Below are positions 1 through 8,548 of a stretch of DNA of 64,000 nt, piece by piece. The stretch is taken from NCBI GenBank assembly GCA_023512345.1, contig JAILZT010000025.1, positions 1 to 64,000 of the forward strand, in the 5' to 3' direction. Position 1 is the stretch's first letter; every line of letters starts with the position of its first letter. A program made the translations under genes and the position numbers. Below the pieces are notes generated by a model. It was given only the letters and a program-made list of their open reading frames with translations, was not told the DNA's origin and ran no database searches. The stretch is from Paenibacillus sp. Its GTDB lineage: Bacteria; Bacillota; Bacilli; Paenibacillales; Paenibacillaceae.

Positions 1-102
1 TTCTGCCGCCCGTTCATCCCGTGGTTTACCACAACCAAACAGACTGAGCAGTGTTAAAAATGCCATAGGAATCAGCACTGCCCTTCTAAGCATATCGTTC
101 AA
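1..102 (-). CDS. Lipoprotein, N-terminal fragment (runs off window)
   Basis: Only the first ~34 codons are inside the window. They encode a typical lipoprotein signal peptide: a short basic start (MLRRA), a hydrophobic core, and a lipobox ending LFGC followed by GKPRDE. Two starts fit: TTG at 102, 11 bases after an AGGAG, or ATG at 93 with no good ribosome site; I prefer TTG. An ATG better spaced from the same AGGAG opens only a six-codon reading frame. It lies about 47 bases after the lipase-like gene on the same strand, so it is probably the next member of the type VII/Tad-like operon. Function unknown. Confidence 0.7.
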   Translation of the reverse strand, partial: MNDMLRRAVLIPMAFLTLLSLFGCGKPRDERAAE

Positions 103-149
103 GCATGTCCACGCTCCTAACTTCATGTTCGATTAGGTTTTCTATGGCC

Positions 150-1403
150 TTACTTTTTGAAATTGAAATGCAGTTCCGGCCATACAAATGCCGCGCTCAG
201 TGACATTTCCATCAAACCATCCAGCTCTGCTGTCATTTGCAGGGACAGCCGCTCGAGCCGGGCGATCATCGGTTCTGTGAGGCCGCTTAGGAGCTCTTCC
301 AGCAGATCAGGCAGCCGACTCTCTTCCTGCCCATACAGAACCAGAACGCTCAGAAAAGCTTCCGATATCCGGTACAATTCTTCAAGCAGTGCCGACGCTT
401 CCAACATGGCGGACTCGCTCTGCTCCGCAAAAGTTGCCACAAGTTCATCTTGCCCCTGCTTTCGCGCATAGCCGGTCATATCCTTCTTCCATTTCCGCCA
501 TATCTCCTGCACATGTCGATCATAATGACCGCCAATTTCCGCAAGTGCTTCCCGTATACCGCTAAGATTCATCCGTTCGCTGATTGACAGCATCGCATGG
601 ATCAGTCCACTTGCTCCACTGTCCTGCAGATCCGCTGCCCGGAGAAAAGCACCCGAAACGGCTTCGATGCTATCACCCTCTTCAAATAGAATGTTCAGCT
701 TCGACAGCAGTACGAAGGTTTCTCCCGGATCACCGGTGATGATGCCTCCATTGGAGTCGGTCTTGTAGCAATGCCGGTCAGCCTGCCCTAACAGCGGAAT
801 TCCGGTAGTGCCGCCCCCCGCAGGCACAGCGAACTGAAACGTCTCACTGTGAATACCTAGTGCAGAAACCAGACTATTGTAAGCAAGAATGTTGCAGAGA
901 TCCGTCTGGCCGGAGCCTTGTGCCTCCGATATTTGCCCGATTCCCGGTGCATCAAAGACAACACCCTGAATGTCCTCCGCTAATCCAGCCGCATACAACG
1001 CTAGAGCGCCTCCAAGACCAAAGCCGGTTACGAAACAAGCTCCGTTACCGCAATTCGCCAGCAAAAACTGGGCTGCCTGCTTCATCAGGGTGTTCTCTCC
1101 GGACAGCAGGGTCTTCAAGTTCTCAAGCAAGGCATCCGGTTTATATACAAAGATAATCCATTTATCGTCATTTTCGTTAGTAAAGGCATAGCCCGCCGCA
1201 TCCGGTGCGCTCCAAAGGGCAGCAAGCTTCAACTCAAGCAACCTGCTGTAAGCCTGGATCTCTTCCGTCACGCAAAAGAATTCGTCGCCTTCAATGCAAT
1301 CCATGAGCATTTCACGGATTGTAATGCCTGTCTGCACGGCGTCATTATGTACGTCATCCACGAATGAGGCCAGTATCAGGTATTCCTTATCAGTCAATTT
1401 CAC
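150..1403 (-). CDS. Lipase-fold protein lacking the catalytic serine, type VII-associated
   Basis: A 417-residue protein. The central part has the beta-strand/nucleophile-elbow pattern of class 3 lipases and the Mbeg1/DUF2974 family (CFVTGFGLGGALALYAAG, about residue 125). The family motif is GHSLGG; here it reads GFGLGG, so the nucleophilic serine is glycine. The C-terminal ~150 residues look alpha-helical. The start is taken as GTG at 1403 because GGAGG lies 8 bases upstream; a longer reading frame upstream has no ribosome site. It follows the WXG100 gene by 107 bases. Lipase-like proteins are common partners or substrates of Bacillota type VII systems; without the serine it may be a binding or structural protein. 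No signal peptide or membrane span is visible. Confidence 0.6.
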   Translation of the reverse strand: MKLTDKEYLILASFVDDVHNDAVQTGITIREMLMDCIEGDEFFCVTEEIQAYSRLLELKLAALWSAPDAAGYAFTNENDDKWIIFVYKPDALLENLKTLLSGENTLMKQAAQFLLANCGNGACFVTGFGLGGALALYAAGLAEDIQGVVFDAPGIGQISEAQGSGQTDLCNILAYNSLVSALGIHSETFQFAVPAGGGTTGIPLLGQADRHCYKTDSNGGIITGDPGETFVLLSKLNILFEEGDSIEAVSGAFLRAADLQDSGASGLIHAMLSISERMNLSGIREALAEIGGHYDRHVQEIWRKWKKDMTGYARKQGQDELVATFAEQSESAMLEASALLEELYRISEAFLSVLVLYGQEESRLPDLLEELLSGLTEPMIARLERLSLQMTAELDGLMEMSLSAAFVWPELHFNFKK

Positions 1404-1510
1404 GTATCGTTCCCTCCAGATCCTATGTATAGAATCCTGCAATATAAAGCATGGCAGGACAGCAAGACCGGACACTCCGGCCTGCTTGCCATGCCTGTCA
1501 GATGCAAATA

Positions 1511-1810
1511 TTATCTTCCGCGCAGCTTACTGGCCATTTCCTGCTCAGCCTGCTGTTTGATGTTAGCGATTTGAGTAAGGTTCTTGCTGATATTTTCCAC
1601 ACAAGTAACCAGCTCTTTAAAACTAGGCATAAGTCCGTCGAACTGCTGAACAAACGCAGTTTGGGATTCACCTTGCCACCAGCCGCTAACTCCATGAATT
1701 TCTTTTTGCAGCTGATTGATCAAGGTCTGTGCGTTGTTCGCTTTATTGCTGATCGATTTGGCTACGCCTAGTGCCTGATCTGGACTAAAAGTCAAATTGT
1801 TTCCTGCCAT
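1511..1810 (-). CDS. WXG100 family protein (EsxA-like)
   Basis: A 99-residue helical-hairpin protein with the hallmark motif near its middle (SGWWQGESQTAF, WxG turn), flanked by two amphipathic helices. WXG100 proteins are small secreted substrates and structural partners of type VII secretion. The start is ATG at 1810, preceded by AAAGGAGGTGA at ideal distance; a longer frame begins with a GTG that overlaps the ribosome site and is unlikely. The C-terminal tail is basic (SKLRGR). It is encoded downstream of essC, in the same direction as the rest of the operon. Confidence in the family is high from motif, length and context. Confidence 0.88.
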   Translation of the reverse strand: MAGNNLTFSPDQALGVAKSISNKANNAQTLINQLQKEIHGVSGWWQGESQTAFVQQFDGLMPSFKELVTCVENISKNLTQIANIKQQAEQEMASKLRGR

Positions 1811-1863
1811 TGTATTCACCTCCTTTCAAATGCATACCGAAACCGGCGGATTCCGGATGAAAA

Positions 1864-2226
1864 TTAACGGCTGTTCCGCGCCCGTTCCTGCCGTTCCCTT
1901 TCTTTTTCCCTGCGTTCCCGCTCCTTCTCGGCAGCGAGCCGCTCGGCCTGTCGCCGCTTCTCGGCACGTTCTTGCTCGGCCCGCTGTACCTCAGATGCTA
2001 CCCGCTGAACTCCGCTCTCGAGTTGGTTCAGGCTACGAAGCAGCGCCCTCATCTCGTTGTCGAGCGTCTGATATTGATCCTGCAGCGACCTGGATGCGGT
2101 GCCGGACCAGTATTCCTCGACCAGGTGGTACTGGGCCTGCATCTCTCTTGAAATCCGCTGCACATCCCCAGTCAGACCGTTGATACGCGCGGCGTCTCTC
2201 CTAATTTCAGATGGGCTGATCGACAT
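1864..2226 (-). CDS. WXG100-like protein with charged coiled-coil tail
   Basis: 120 residues. The N-terminal ~90 residues form two predicted helices around an EYWSGTAS turn, a WxG motif typical of the WXG100 superfamily. The last ~40 residues are almost only E, R, K, A and Q (repeated REKER-type segments), giving a long charged helix or coiled coil not found in simple EsxA proteins. Start ATG follows AGAGGTGAGAGC. It lies between essC (21-base gap) and the second WXG100 gene (53-base gap), which suggests a heterodimer partner or an EsxB-like adaptor. Partnering with the 1511-1810 protein is inference. Confidence 0.75.
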   Translation of the reverse strand: MSISPSEIRRDAARINGLTGDVQRISREMQAQYHLVEEYWSGTASRSLQDQYQTLDNEMRALLRSLNQLESGVQRVASEVQRAEQERAEKRRQAERLAAEKERERREKERERQERARNSR

Positions 2227-2247
2227 GCTCTCACCTCTGCTACAGAT

Positions 2248-5200
2248 TTAAGTTACGGGTTGTAGTCTTCTGTCTTTTTTCTTCAGCACGGCGCAGCGTA
2301 GTCCGCTGTACTTATTCTTGACGATCAGATAACCATCGCCTTGCAGCATGTTCCGTTCCTGTGAACCAAAAGGATAAGATACCGAGTACAGATTTTGTTC
2401 CTTGATCCGTCCAAGGAGAATTCCCGTCTGCTCCTCGCGGATGACCTTGCCGAGACTGTCCCAATTCGAGGCCAGATCAGTCGTATTGTCTGCGGCGATG
2501 ATTGAGATCTTCAGGCCGCGCTCCTGCCGAATGATTCGTTCGAGCAGCTCATGAAGCGCGAACATTTCATTTCCGGTTAACTCACCTAACTTATCGATGA
2601 CGAACAGAATAGGATTCCAGCCTGCTGTGAGTAGTGCCGGATCTCCTCCCGACATCCGGCAAGCCAGCAGCTCGGAGCGCCGCAATTCCAGCTTCTCCTT
2701 GAATTTCTCCACGAACTCGAACATGTCTTCCACACCCGACAAATCTGTCACATAAGACCGGTTCATGAGTTCATAAATGCCCATGCCCGAAGAATCTAGC
2801 GCATACACTTCAAGATCCTTCTGCCTTTCACCCAGCAGCGTAATCCAGGAAACCAGCAGCGTACTTTTGCCGGACATTGCGTCACCGGCAACCATCAGGA
2901 CTGGAGTGGACTGCAGATCAATATAGACAGGCTGCAGATCGTTGCTGGACAGTCCGATGGCCAATCTACTGCCTTCCCCAGCCAGAGCAGCCAGATCAAT
3001 TGCTGCCGGCATGACGGGAATCGGTACTGCCCGAGTACCATCAGCCTCACTCAGCCGTTCGATGATTACTTCACTGCGCAGCTCCCTGAACTCGGGCAGT
3101 GCAGTCTGGAACTCGAGCGGCGGCTTGCCGCGAACAAGTCCACGGCCGGACGTCTTCCCCGGCTCCAGCCCTTCGGTCCGGCCGACAATTCCATCGTATT
3201 CGCTTTTCTCCGTCATTTGCAGGCTGACGGCCATTTTGAAATTGACCGAAAATTTATAACGAACCAGCGCGCTGTTCGTCGCAGTTGCTATCAGATAAAT
3301 GCCGTATTTGAAGCCTTCCCTTGCCAATACAACCATCTGGGTGTCAATATCTTCATAGGTTTCAGATAACGCGAAGTAGTTGTCAATCATCAGCAGGACC
3401 GCAGGCAGCTCCTTCCCGCTTCGGCGGTAATCTGCAAAGCCTTCACTGCCTACCTCTTCGAAGAGAGTTCTCCGCTCTTCCATGATACGGAACACGAAGC
3501 GCATGAACTGGTCGATCTTCTCTTCCTGTTCCAGAGTCATGACGCCGCCGACATGCGGAAGCCGTTCCAGCGACTTCAGCGAACTGCCTCCGAAATCCAT
3601 GATGTATATATGGACCTCCTGCGGTGAGTACAGCAGCGCAGAGGACAGGCACAGCGTCCGCAGCAGGACGGTTTTGCCCGTTCCCGGTGCTCCATATACG
3701 AACAGATTGCCTTCTCCGGCAAAATCAAACTCCAGCGCTTCCTGCTTCTGTCCTCTAGGATCGTCCAGCAATCCGGCGGGGATGCTCAATAGGCTTTCAC
3801 GCTTTGGCCTTACACCTTCCCCGTAACTACTGGTAACGATATCTTCCAGATATACTGTTTCGGGAAGCGGCGGCAGCCAAGGTCCTTTGACTGGCTCAAT
3901 TCCGAAGCGCTCCGCAGTCAGCGTGATATGCTCGACCATTGCCTGCAGTTGGGATGGCATCTCATGTCGGGCGATCTTTTCTTCTTCCAGCGGATAAATT
4001 TGTTCGCTCCGACCAGTAACAGACACTTTATAGACACGCTTTGTCTGGTTTTCCAGCTTCTGCAGTTCGCCTTGGGGGTCGTAATCCGCTCCCGAGAAGG
4101 CAGACTGGAACAGCTCAAAAATTTCGTCGTTCCCCACCTGGATATAGGCTCGTCCCGGCTCTTTGATCATGGCCGCATCAGGCCGCTTGATCACGTCCCT
4201 GCTGTCAGCTTCATCTTGCACCTTGAGACAAATCTTGAATTTCGAGTTGCTCCAGATCTGGTCATCCACGACCCCGGCCGGCTTCTGGGTGGCCAAAATC
4301 AGATGGACACCAAGGCTTCGTCCGACCCGGGCCGTACTAACCAGCTCCTTCATGAAATCTGGCTGATCCTGCTTCAGCTCCGCAAATTCATCGGCAATCA
4401 TGATCAAATGGGGAATGGCCGGCATGCGTTGACGATCCGGTCGGCTGTAATACAGCTTCTGATATTTATCGATACTGTTGACGCCATGCTCCGAGAAGAC
4501 CCGCTGTCTGCGCATCAGTTCACTCTTGATGGACAGCAGCGCCCGGGTCGTCTGATTGCCGTCCAGATTCGTAATCGTCCCTACAAGATGCGGCATCCCT
4601 TTGAAGACATCCGCCATGCCGCCCCCCTTGTAATCGATCAGGACAAAGGTGATATCATGGGGATGATAGTGTATGGCTTGGGAGACAATTATGCTCTGCA
4701 GCAGCTCACTTTTGCCGGACCCCGTCGTTCCTGCTACCAGTCCGTGCGGCCCGTAGCCGGTCTCGTGCATATCAAGGTACAACGATTCACCACCTGCCCG
4801 TGCGCCAATTGGAACACTCATGCCCATATAAGTCTTGTTCCGGGTCCAGTTCAGCAGCACATTGGTATCGGTCACCTTCTCTGTTTCAAGCATATCCATC
4901 AGAGAGACTGAGGAAGGAAGCGTGAAGCCGGCATTCCCCTGCTTGATCCGCAGGGGGGCCAGCTTTCTAGCCGCGAGATCAAGGCCCTTCAAGTCGGACC
5001 TGTCCGGTGTAAAGGATATTTTTTCTCCAGTTGTCCGGATAGCCATCTCTCCGTTGTTGCCTTGCAGGTTGACCACGATTTTGCAGTTCATCGGCAGGTA
5101 AGCCGGATTAGGAGCGACAAACACTGCGGATACACCGAGCTTGGCGTTGCCGCTATATAGATATTTGCCGATCAGCTCATTCTCCAGCAGTGAAGCATCC

Positions 5201-6132
5201 TCAACGACGAATAAATAATGCGGCAATGCACCGCCTCCCGTCGTTCGCAGCTCCCGGTCTTTGAGAATGCCGTACATCTCGGACAGCACCTGATGCGCCA
5301 GCGCTCTGCCGCACAGTAGGAACCGAACGTTCATGCTGTCATCCCACAGATGCGGCAGGAACTTCAGCCAGCTCCAGCGCTTAAGCCCCGGATCATCAGT
5401 CAGCACAACCACGCGGACGTCGTCATACCCCTGATGGGTAACGACCTGAAGCAGCATCGATTTCAGCATCTCTCCCGTCTTCGAGGCATCTCCGGCAAGG
5501 CCGCAGATTTCCTCCTTCAGCAGATTGACTGTAATCGGCACGCCGGATACTTTCGCGTAATCCATCGCGAGCCGCTGTGGTTCCATCAGCAGCGGGTCGC
5601 TTTCCATGATAATCGCCTGCTTCGTATAGCGGATCTCCACCGTAAGCGGAGCGCTCCCGACGCCAAGTCGTACCGCCAGAAAATCGTTATGAACCGGCGT
5701 CTTCTCCCACAGCCTGTTGTCAGTCTCCATAATCCTGCGGATGCATTGCTCTGGCACTGGGAACATCTCGTTCATGGCCGCGGTCTGCTGCTCTCTGGCT
5801 ACCGACAACTCACTGCGGGTATCGGTGATGAACTGAAGATATTTGCTCTCACGCTCCCGTTTCTTGTACTTGTATTTGCGAATCTGAGTGACGGCTCCGC
5901 CAAGCGATCCGACCAGCGTCATCACAGTAGTTGCGACCGAGATCAGCAGGAATATCGACTTCGAGGTCATGGCGATCAGCACAGTGATTACTAGCATCAC
6001 GATCGGCGGCAGCAGCAAGCCGTACCATGAAATTTCCGGCTTTTCCTGAAGCATCGGCGGATTCGGGACTTCGACTTCCCCGCCTGGAATATCGGGCAGA
6101 AACCGTGGTTGTCTGCTGAACTCAGTGTTCAT
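2248..6132 (-). CDS. essC: Type VII secretion ATPase EssC (FtsK/SpoIIIE family)
   Basis: 1294 residues. Two membrane spans lie near residues 37-80, then come three FtsK/SpoIIIE-type ATPase modules. Module 1 has Walker A GTTGSGKS (about 467) and Walker B LIMIADEFAEL (about 577). Module 2 has GAPGTGKT (about 815) and VLLMIDN. Module 3 has GDAMSGKS (about 1087) and LFVIDK. EssC is the membrane motor that recognises and exports WXG100-linked substrates. The two N-terminal FHA domains of Staphylococcus EssC are absent, so this is a shortened form. The start is ATG at 6132; it overlaps the end of the upstream gene by 11 bases, and the longer open frame upstream is only a shadow of that gene. It is the central type VII marker of the cluster. 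Confidence 0.95.
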   Translation of the reverse strand: MNTEFSRQPRFLPDIPGGEVEVPNPPMLQEKPEISWYGLLLPPIVMLVITVLIAMTSKSIFLLISVATTVMTLVGSLGGAVTQIRKYKYKKRERESKYLQFITDTRSELSVAREQQTAAMNEMFPVPEQCIRRIMETDNRLWEKTPVHNDFLAVRLGVGSAPLTVEIRYTKQAIIMESDPLLMEPQRLAMDYAKVSGVPITVNLLKEEICGLAGDASKTGEMLKSMLLQVVTHQGYDDVRVVVLTDDPGLKRWSWLKFLPHLWDDSMNVRFLLCGRALAHQVLSEMYGILKDRELRTTGGGALPHYLFVVEDASLLENELIGKYLYSGNAKLGVSAVFVAPNPAYLPMNCKIVVNLQGNNGEMAIRTTGEKISFTPDRSDLKGLDLAARKLAPLRIKQGNAGFTLPSSVSLMDMLETEKVTDTNVLLNWTRNKTYMGMSVPIGARAGGESLYLDMHETGYGPHGLVAGTTGSGKSELLQSIIVSQAIHYHPHDITFVLIDYKGGGMADVFKGMPHLVGTITNLDGNQTTRALLSIKSELMRRQRVFSEHGVNSIDKYQKLYYSRPDRQRMPAIPHLIMIADEFAELKQDQPDFMKELVSTARVGRSLGVHLILATQKPAGVVDDQIWSNSKFKICLKVQDEADSRDVIKRPDAAMIKEPGRAYIQVGNDEIFELFQSAFSGADYDPQGELQKLENQTKRVYKVSVTGRSEQIYPLEEEKIARHEMPSQLQAMVEHITLTAERFGIEPVKGPWLPPLPETVYLEDIVTSSYGEGVRPKRESLLSIPAGLLDDPRGQKQEALEFDFAGEGNLFVYGAPGTGKTVLLRTLCLSSALLYSPQEVHIYIMDFGGSSLKSLERLPHVGGVMTLEQEEKIDQFMRFVFRIMEERRTLFEEVGSEGFADYRRSGKELPAVLLMIDNYFALSETYEDIDTQMVVLAREGFKYGIYLIATATNSALVRYKFSVNFKMAVSLQMTEKSEYDGIVGRTEGLEPGKTSGRGLVRGKPPLEFQTALPEFRELRSEVIIERLSEADGTRAVPIPVMPAAIDLAALAGEGSRLAIGLSSNDLQPVYIDLQSTPVLMVAGDAMSGKSTLLVSWITLLGERQKDLEVYALDSSGMGIYELMNRSYVTDLSGVEDMFEFVEKFKEKLELRRSELLACRMSGGDPALLTAGWNPILFVIDKLGELTGNEMFALHELLERIIRQERGLKISIIAADNTTDLASNWDSLGKVIREEQTGILLGRIKEQNLYSVSYPFGSQERNMLQGDGYLIVKNKYSGLRCAVLKKKDRRLQPVT

Positions 6133-6961
6133 GGTTCGTCCCCCCCGGCAGCGGAAGCATCGTAGCCTCCCCACCCGCCAGCGGCAGCCGGTACCATTCT
6201 CGTCTGTGGCTGAAATAGACTTCGCCGTCCAACACATGCAAATAATTGGCGCTCTCTCCGCTGATGCGGATGCTGCTCCCCGAACGGGGATCGACGCGGT
6301 ATAGGCTGCTGCCGTTACGTCGGTTGGCGCAGTACAGGTAGCGTCCGTCCGTATTGATCGAAGCGGCTGCAATTCCCTCCATAACCGACGATTCCCCGCT
6401 GTTGAGATCAAGCAGCTTCAAGGTCAAATCGCTGCCCAGGTCAGCATAGGCCAGACGGTCGCCAACACGGACCATCCGTCCAGCGGACTCGGGACTGAGC
6501 GTCTCCACCTTTCGTCCGTCGGCTCCGGTCAACCGGATTCCCTGACCGGAGGCGAATATCACAGTTTCATCCTCCAGCAGGAGGAATCCGTTCACCTTCT
6601 CCTCCGTCAGCCGGCGGTCATACTGGCCGTCTGCGGAGCAGCAGTACAGGCAGCCGTCCTGTTCATCCATATAATAGACTGTATCTCCGCGAAGAAGCGG
6701 CTGAGCACAGGGCTTATCCAGCAGCAGTTTATCATCGCGTGCGTCCGTAGCGGATCGGAAAAGGCGATTGCCTCGCCGCTGATCGCTGTAGAGAATCCCG
6801 GAGCCTTCTCCGTTCATGAACCACATAAGACTGTCTGTGAAAATGTCGAAGCTGGTATCGTTATGTATTAGATAGGTGCCGGAGTATCCCTTAATGTCGG
6901 TGATTAGCAGCGAATCCCCATTCCGGTGAATCAGGCCCCCATTTTGCAAATTTCCGTTCAT
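6122..6961 (-). CDS. DUF5050-like beta-propeller protein in type VII operon
   Basis: 279 residues, made of repeated short beta-hairpin units with recurrent tyrosine/glycine patterns (DTVYYMDEQDGCLYC, GRYLYCANRRNGSSLYRVD, GEVYFSHRREWYRLPL). This resembles DUF5050-type propellers related to LDL-receptor YWTD repeats. No signal peptide or membrane span is seen, so it should be cytoplasmic. The start ATG at 6961 has AAGGAG 7 bases upstream; an earlier frame start lacks one. It sits between esaB (14-base gap) and essC (11-base overlap), so it is likely translated together with the ATPase. Its role is unknown; propellers usually act as protein-interaction platforms. Confidence 0.6.
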   Translation of the reverse strand: MNGNLQNGGLIHRNGDSLLITDIKGYSGTYLIHNDTSFDIFTDSLMWFMNGEGSGILYSDQRRGNRLFRSATDARDDKLLLDKPCAQPLLRGDTVYYMDEQDGCLYCCSADGQYDRRLTEEKVNGFLLLEDETVIFASGQGIRLTGADGRKVETLSPESAGRMVRVGDRLAYADLGSDLTLKLLDLNSGESSVMEGIAAASINTDGRYLYCANRRNGSSLYRVDPRSGSSIRISGESANYLHVLDGEVYFSHRREWYRLPLAGGEATMLPLPGGTNHEH

Positions 6962-6975
6962 GGTATCGCTCCTTC

Positions 6976-7206
6976 TTATATGACGGTCAGCAGTGCACCG
7001 TGGCACACGCCTTGTTCCTCCAGCGTCTTTCCGCTCTGCAGAATCCGGCCGAGCGGCTCGGCCTGCAACTGAGTCTCCGCTCTGTTCACCAGATGGAGCG
7101 CTTCAGCCAGCATGCCGAGCAGCTCGCTGACTGGTACAAATGACGGAACTTTCAGATCGGCCTCGCGGCCATCCTCAGTCTGCAGAGTTACCATGATGTA
7201 GTCCAT
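6976..7206 (-). CDS. esaB: Ubiquitin-like EsaB/YukD protein
   Basis: 76 residues, the length of YukD/EsaB, which adopt a ubiquitin fold and are small cytoplasmic components of Bacillota type VII systems. The pattern fits: an N-terminal beta-hairpin (VTLQTEDGREADLKVP), a helix (SELLGMLAEAL), then QAEPLGRILQSGKTLEEQGVCHGALLTVI, like the conserved end of ubiquitin-like folds. No C-terminal Gly-Gly. ATG at 7206 follows AAGGAGGG. It is the first recognisable type VII gene after the Tad-like part, 18 bases downstream of the 164-residue membrane protein, so the two halves join here without any promoter-sized gap. Confidence 0.85.
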   Translation of the reverse strand: MDYIMVTLQTEDGREADLKVPSFVPVSELLGMLAEALHLVNRAETQLQAEPLGRILQSGKTLEEQGVCHGALLTVI

Positions 7207-7224
7207 AGAAGTCCCTCCTTATCT

Positions 7225-7719
7225 CTAGTTCCTGACGGAGAGCAAATAGGTCCGCTTGCTAATCAGTTCAACCTTACCGGAGCTTCCGGCTTCCTCGGCT
7301 AACTGCAAAGCCTTGGTCTTGAACTTGTAATCCGATCTTGCTTCAATATCTACTTGGGTAACCATCCGGCCATTCAAGTCTGTATTCTCCACAAAGTCGA
7401 AGCTGACTGTGAAATCATTAAACTTCCCGTCGTTGGAGGTAAAAGTAACTGTATCCCCTAATTCATTCACTTGACTGACATTCAGCGTATCCTCGAACGC
7501 GTCGGCAAAATAGTCCTTGAACCGTTCTTCATCCACATTGGCATCCAGTTCGCGAAGCAGCTCATATTCGAGACTCCGGTCCCTCGCGGCACGCAGGGCA
7601 TTTGAGACAGCGGAACTTAGCGTGACCTTCTCCCTAAATAGATTGGCAAGCTCTCCGAGTGGCTGAATGACGATAGAAGCTACGACAACGACCAGAATAG
7701 CAATGGCTATATTCCTCAA
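7225..7719 (-). CDS. Bitopic membrane protein, pilin-like position in Tad-like cluster
   Basis: 164 residues with one N-terminal membrane span (IAIAILVVVVASIVIQPLG, residues 4-22) followed by a soluble helical, then beta-rich domain. The arrangement resembles minor pilins/TadE-F proteins, but the usual Gly-cleavage/Glu leader motif is missing. Start is TTG at 7719 with AAGGGA six bases upstream; no other start fits the ribosome site. The gene lies between the 159-residue membrane protein (16-base gap) and esaB. The two bitopic proteins have the same layout (short N-terminus, one span, ~130-residue external domain) and may pair. Function unknown; assignment rests on topology and position. Confidence 0.55.
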   Translation of the reverse strand: MRNIAIAILVVVVASIVIQPLGELANLFREKVTLSSAVSNALRAARDRSLEYELLRELDANVDEERFKDYFADAFEDTLNVSQVNELGDTVTFTSNDGKFNDFTVSFDFVENTDLNGRMVTQVDIEARSDYKFKTKALQLAEEAGSSGKVELISKRTYLLSVRN

Positions 7720-7735
7720 AAAGGTTCCCTTCCCA

Positions 7736-8215
7736 TCAGTCCGTATAATAGTCCAGATCCTTGTAATGCTTCAGACCTGTAGTTGACATGCTGAACGAGA
7801 CGGGCAGCTCGCGTTCCAGCTTCTTTCCCCATAGAGTAATGGTAAAGGGATACACCGCCTTGATCTCTACCTCGAGCTCTTCACCTCTTTGAAGGTAAGG
7901 CTTGTCAATCTCGGCGCTGTCGTAGTAGATAGTCTCGTCGTCGTCACCAATGGCGCTGCGGCCGTCCGCATTCGTAATCAAAATCTCTATCTTGTCTTCC
8001 TTGTCCTGGAATATCGGCCGCTCCTGCAACCGCTCCAGCGCATCCTCGTAATAGGTTTCCTTCATATAATTGTCTCCGGCCACAATCTGGGAGACATTAT
8101 ACGTTTCGGTGATCAACGTCAAATACCACGGGAAGAAAAAGGCTAAATTCAGCAGCAGCAGAATCGCAACCGAAGATAAAATAACGCCGAGCACCGCCTT
8201 CGCAACACCGCGCAT
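7736..8215 (-). CDS. Bitopic membrane protein, pseudopilin/TadE-like
   Basis: 159 residues. A single hydrophobic segment (about residues 7-33, AKAVLGVILSSVAILLLLNL and onward) is followed by an acidic external domain rich in beta-strands (KIEILITNADGR, ELEVEIKAVYPFTITLWG). It begins MRGVAKA, so a short positive N-terminus would leave the soluble domain outside the cell. ATG follows GGAGGTTATTGT. It sits right after the Flp-like gene (15-base gap). No precise family recognised. The place of this gene in Tad loci is normally held by TadE/TadF pseudopilins, so that is the likely role, without sequence proof. Confidence 0.5.
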   Translation of the reverse strand: MRGVAKAVLGVILSSVAILLLLNLAFFFPWYLTLITETYNVSQIVAGDNYMKETYYEDALERLQERPIFQDKEDKIEILITNADGRSAIGDDDETIYYDSAEIDKPYLQRGEELEVEIKAVYPFTITLWGKKLERELPVSFSMSTTGLKHYKDLDYYTD

Positions 8216-8230
8216 ACAATAACCTCCGGA

Positions 8231-8491
8231 TTAGGACGTAGTCATTTCTTTGATTTGTCCGATAAACAGGGTCCATATTTCACTGATCCATGTATTTAAA
8301 AAGGTGTCGGTAACTAGTGAAACCACTGCACCGATAATAACGATGACAGCCACTGTGATTGCAATCTCTTTCACACCTACTGCGCCGCGCTCTTCGGTCA
8401 GCATAACGTGTAGCCGAGCTGCCGCCGCCGTCTTCACACTCAGCTTTGTTTCTTCCTTTTCCACCCGGTCGTTCATATTAAATCTGCCCAT
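8231..8491 (-). CDS. Flp-type pilin-like small membrane protein
   Basis: 86 residues. A charged N-terminal half (~35 residues) leads into TEERGAVGVKEIAITVAVIV and a long hydrophobic helix, then a short tail. This is the layout of Flp/Tad pilins, where a prepilin peptidase cuts after Gly and a Glu follows at +5; here the Gly and Glu are present but their spacing is not canonical. The second ATG (8491) is preferred because GGAGG lies 9 bases upstream; the first ATG (8497) is only 3 bases from it. It sits 57 bases after the TadC-like gene, the widest gap in this half, as is common before an abundantly made pilin. No prepilin peptidase gene is in the window. Confidence 0.6.
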   Translation of the reverse strand: MGRFNMNDRVEKEETKLSVKTAAAARLHVMLTEERGAVGVKEIAITVAVIVIIGAVVSLVTDTFLNTWISEIWTLFIGQIKEMTTS

Positions 8492-8548
8492 TTCCATTCT
8501 CCTCCTGTATCTCTTTAAAAAGAGCTGATAGCCATACGTGTTGATCCT

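Noticed and set aside
3928..4911. 327-codon open frame on the plus strand
   Set aside because: It is antisense to essC, whose Walker motifs are in the other frame; no ribosome site and no recognisable family.
5350..5994. 214-codon plus-strand frame
   Set aside because: Antisense shadow of the EssC N-terminal part, with His/Gln-rich low-quality composition.
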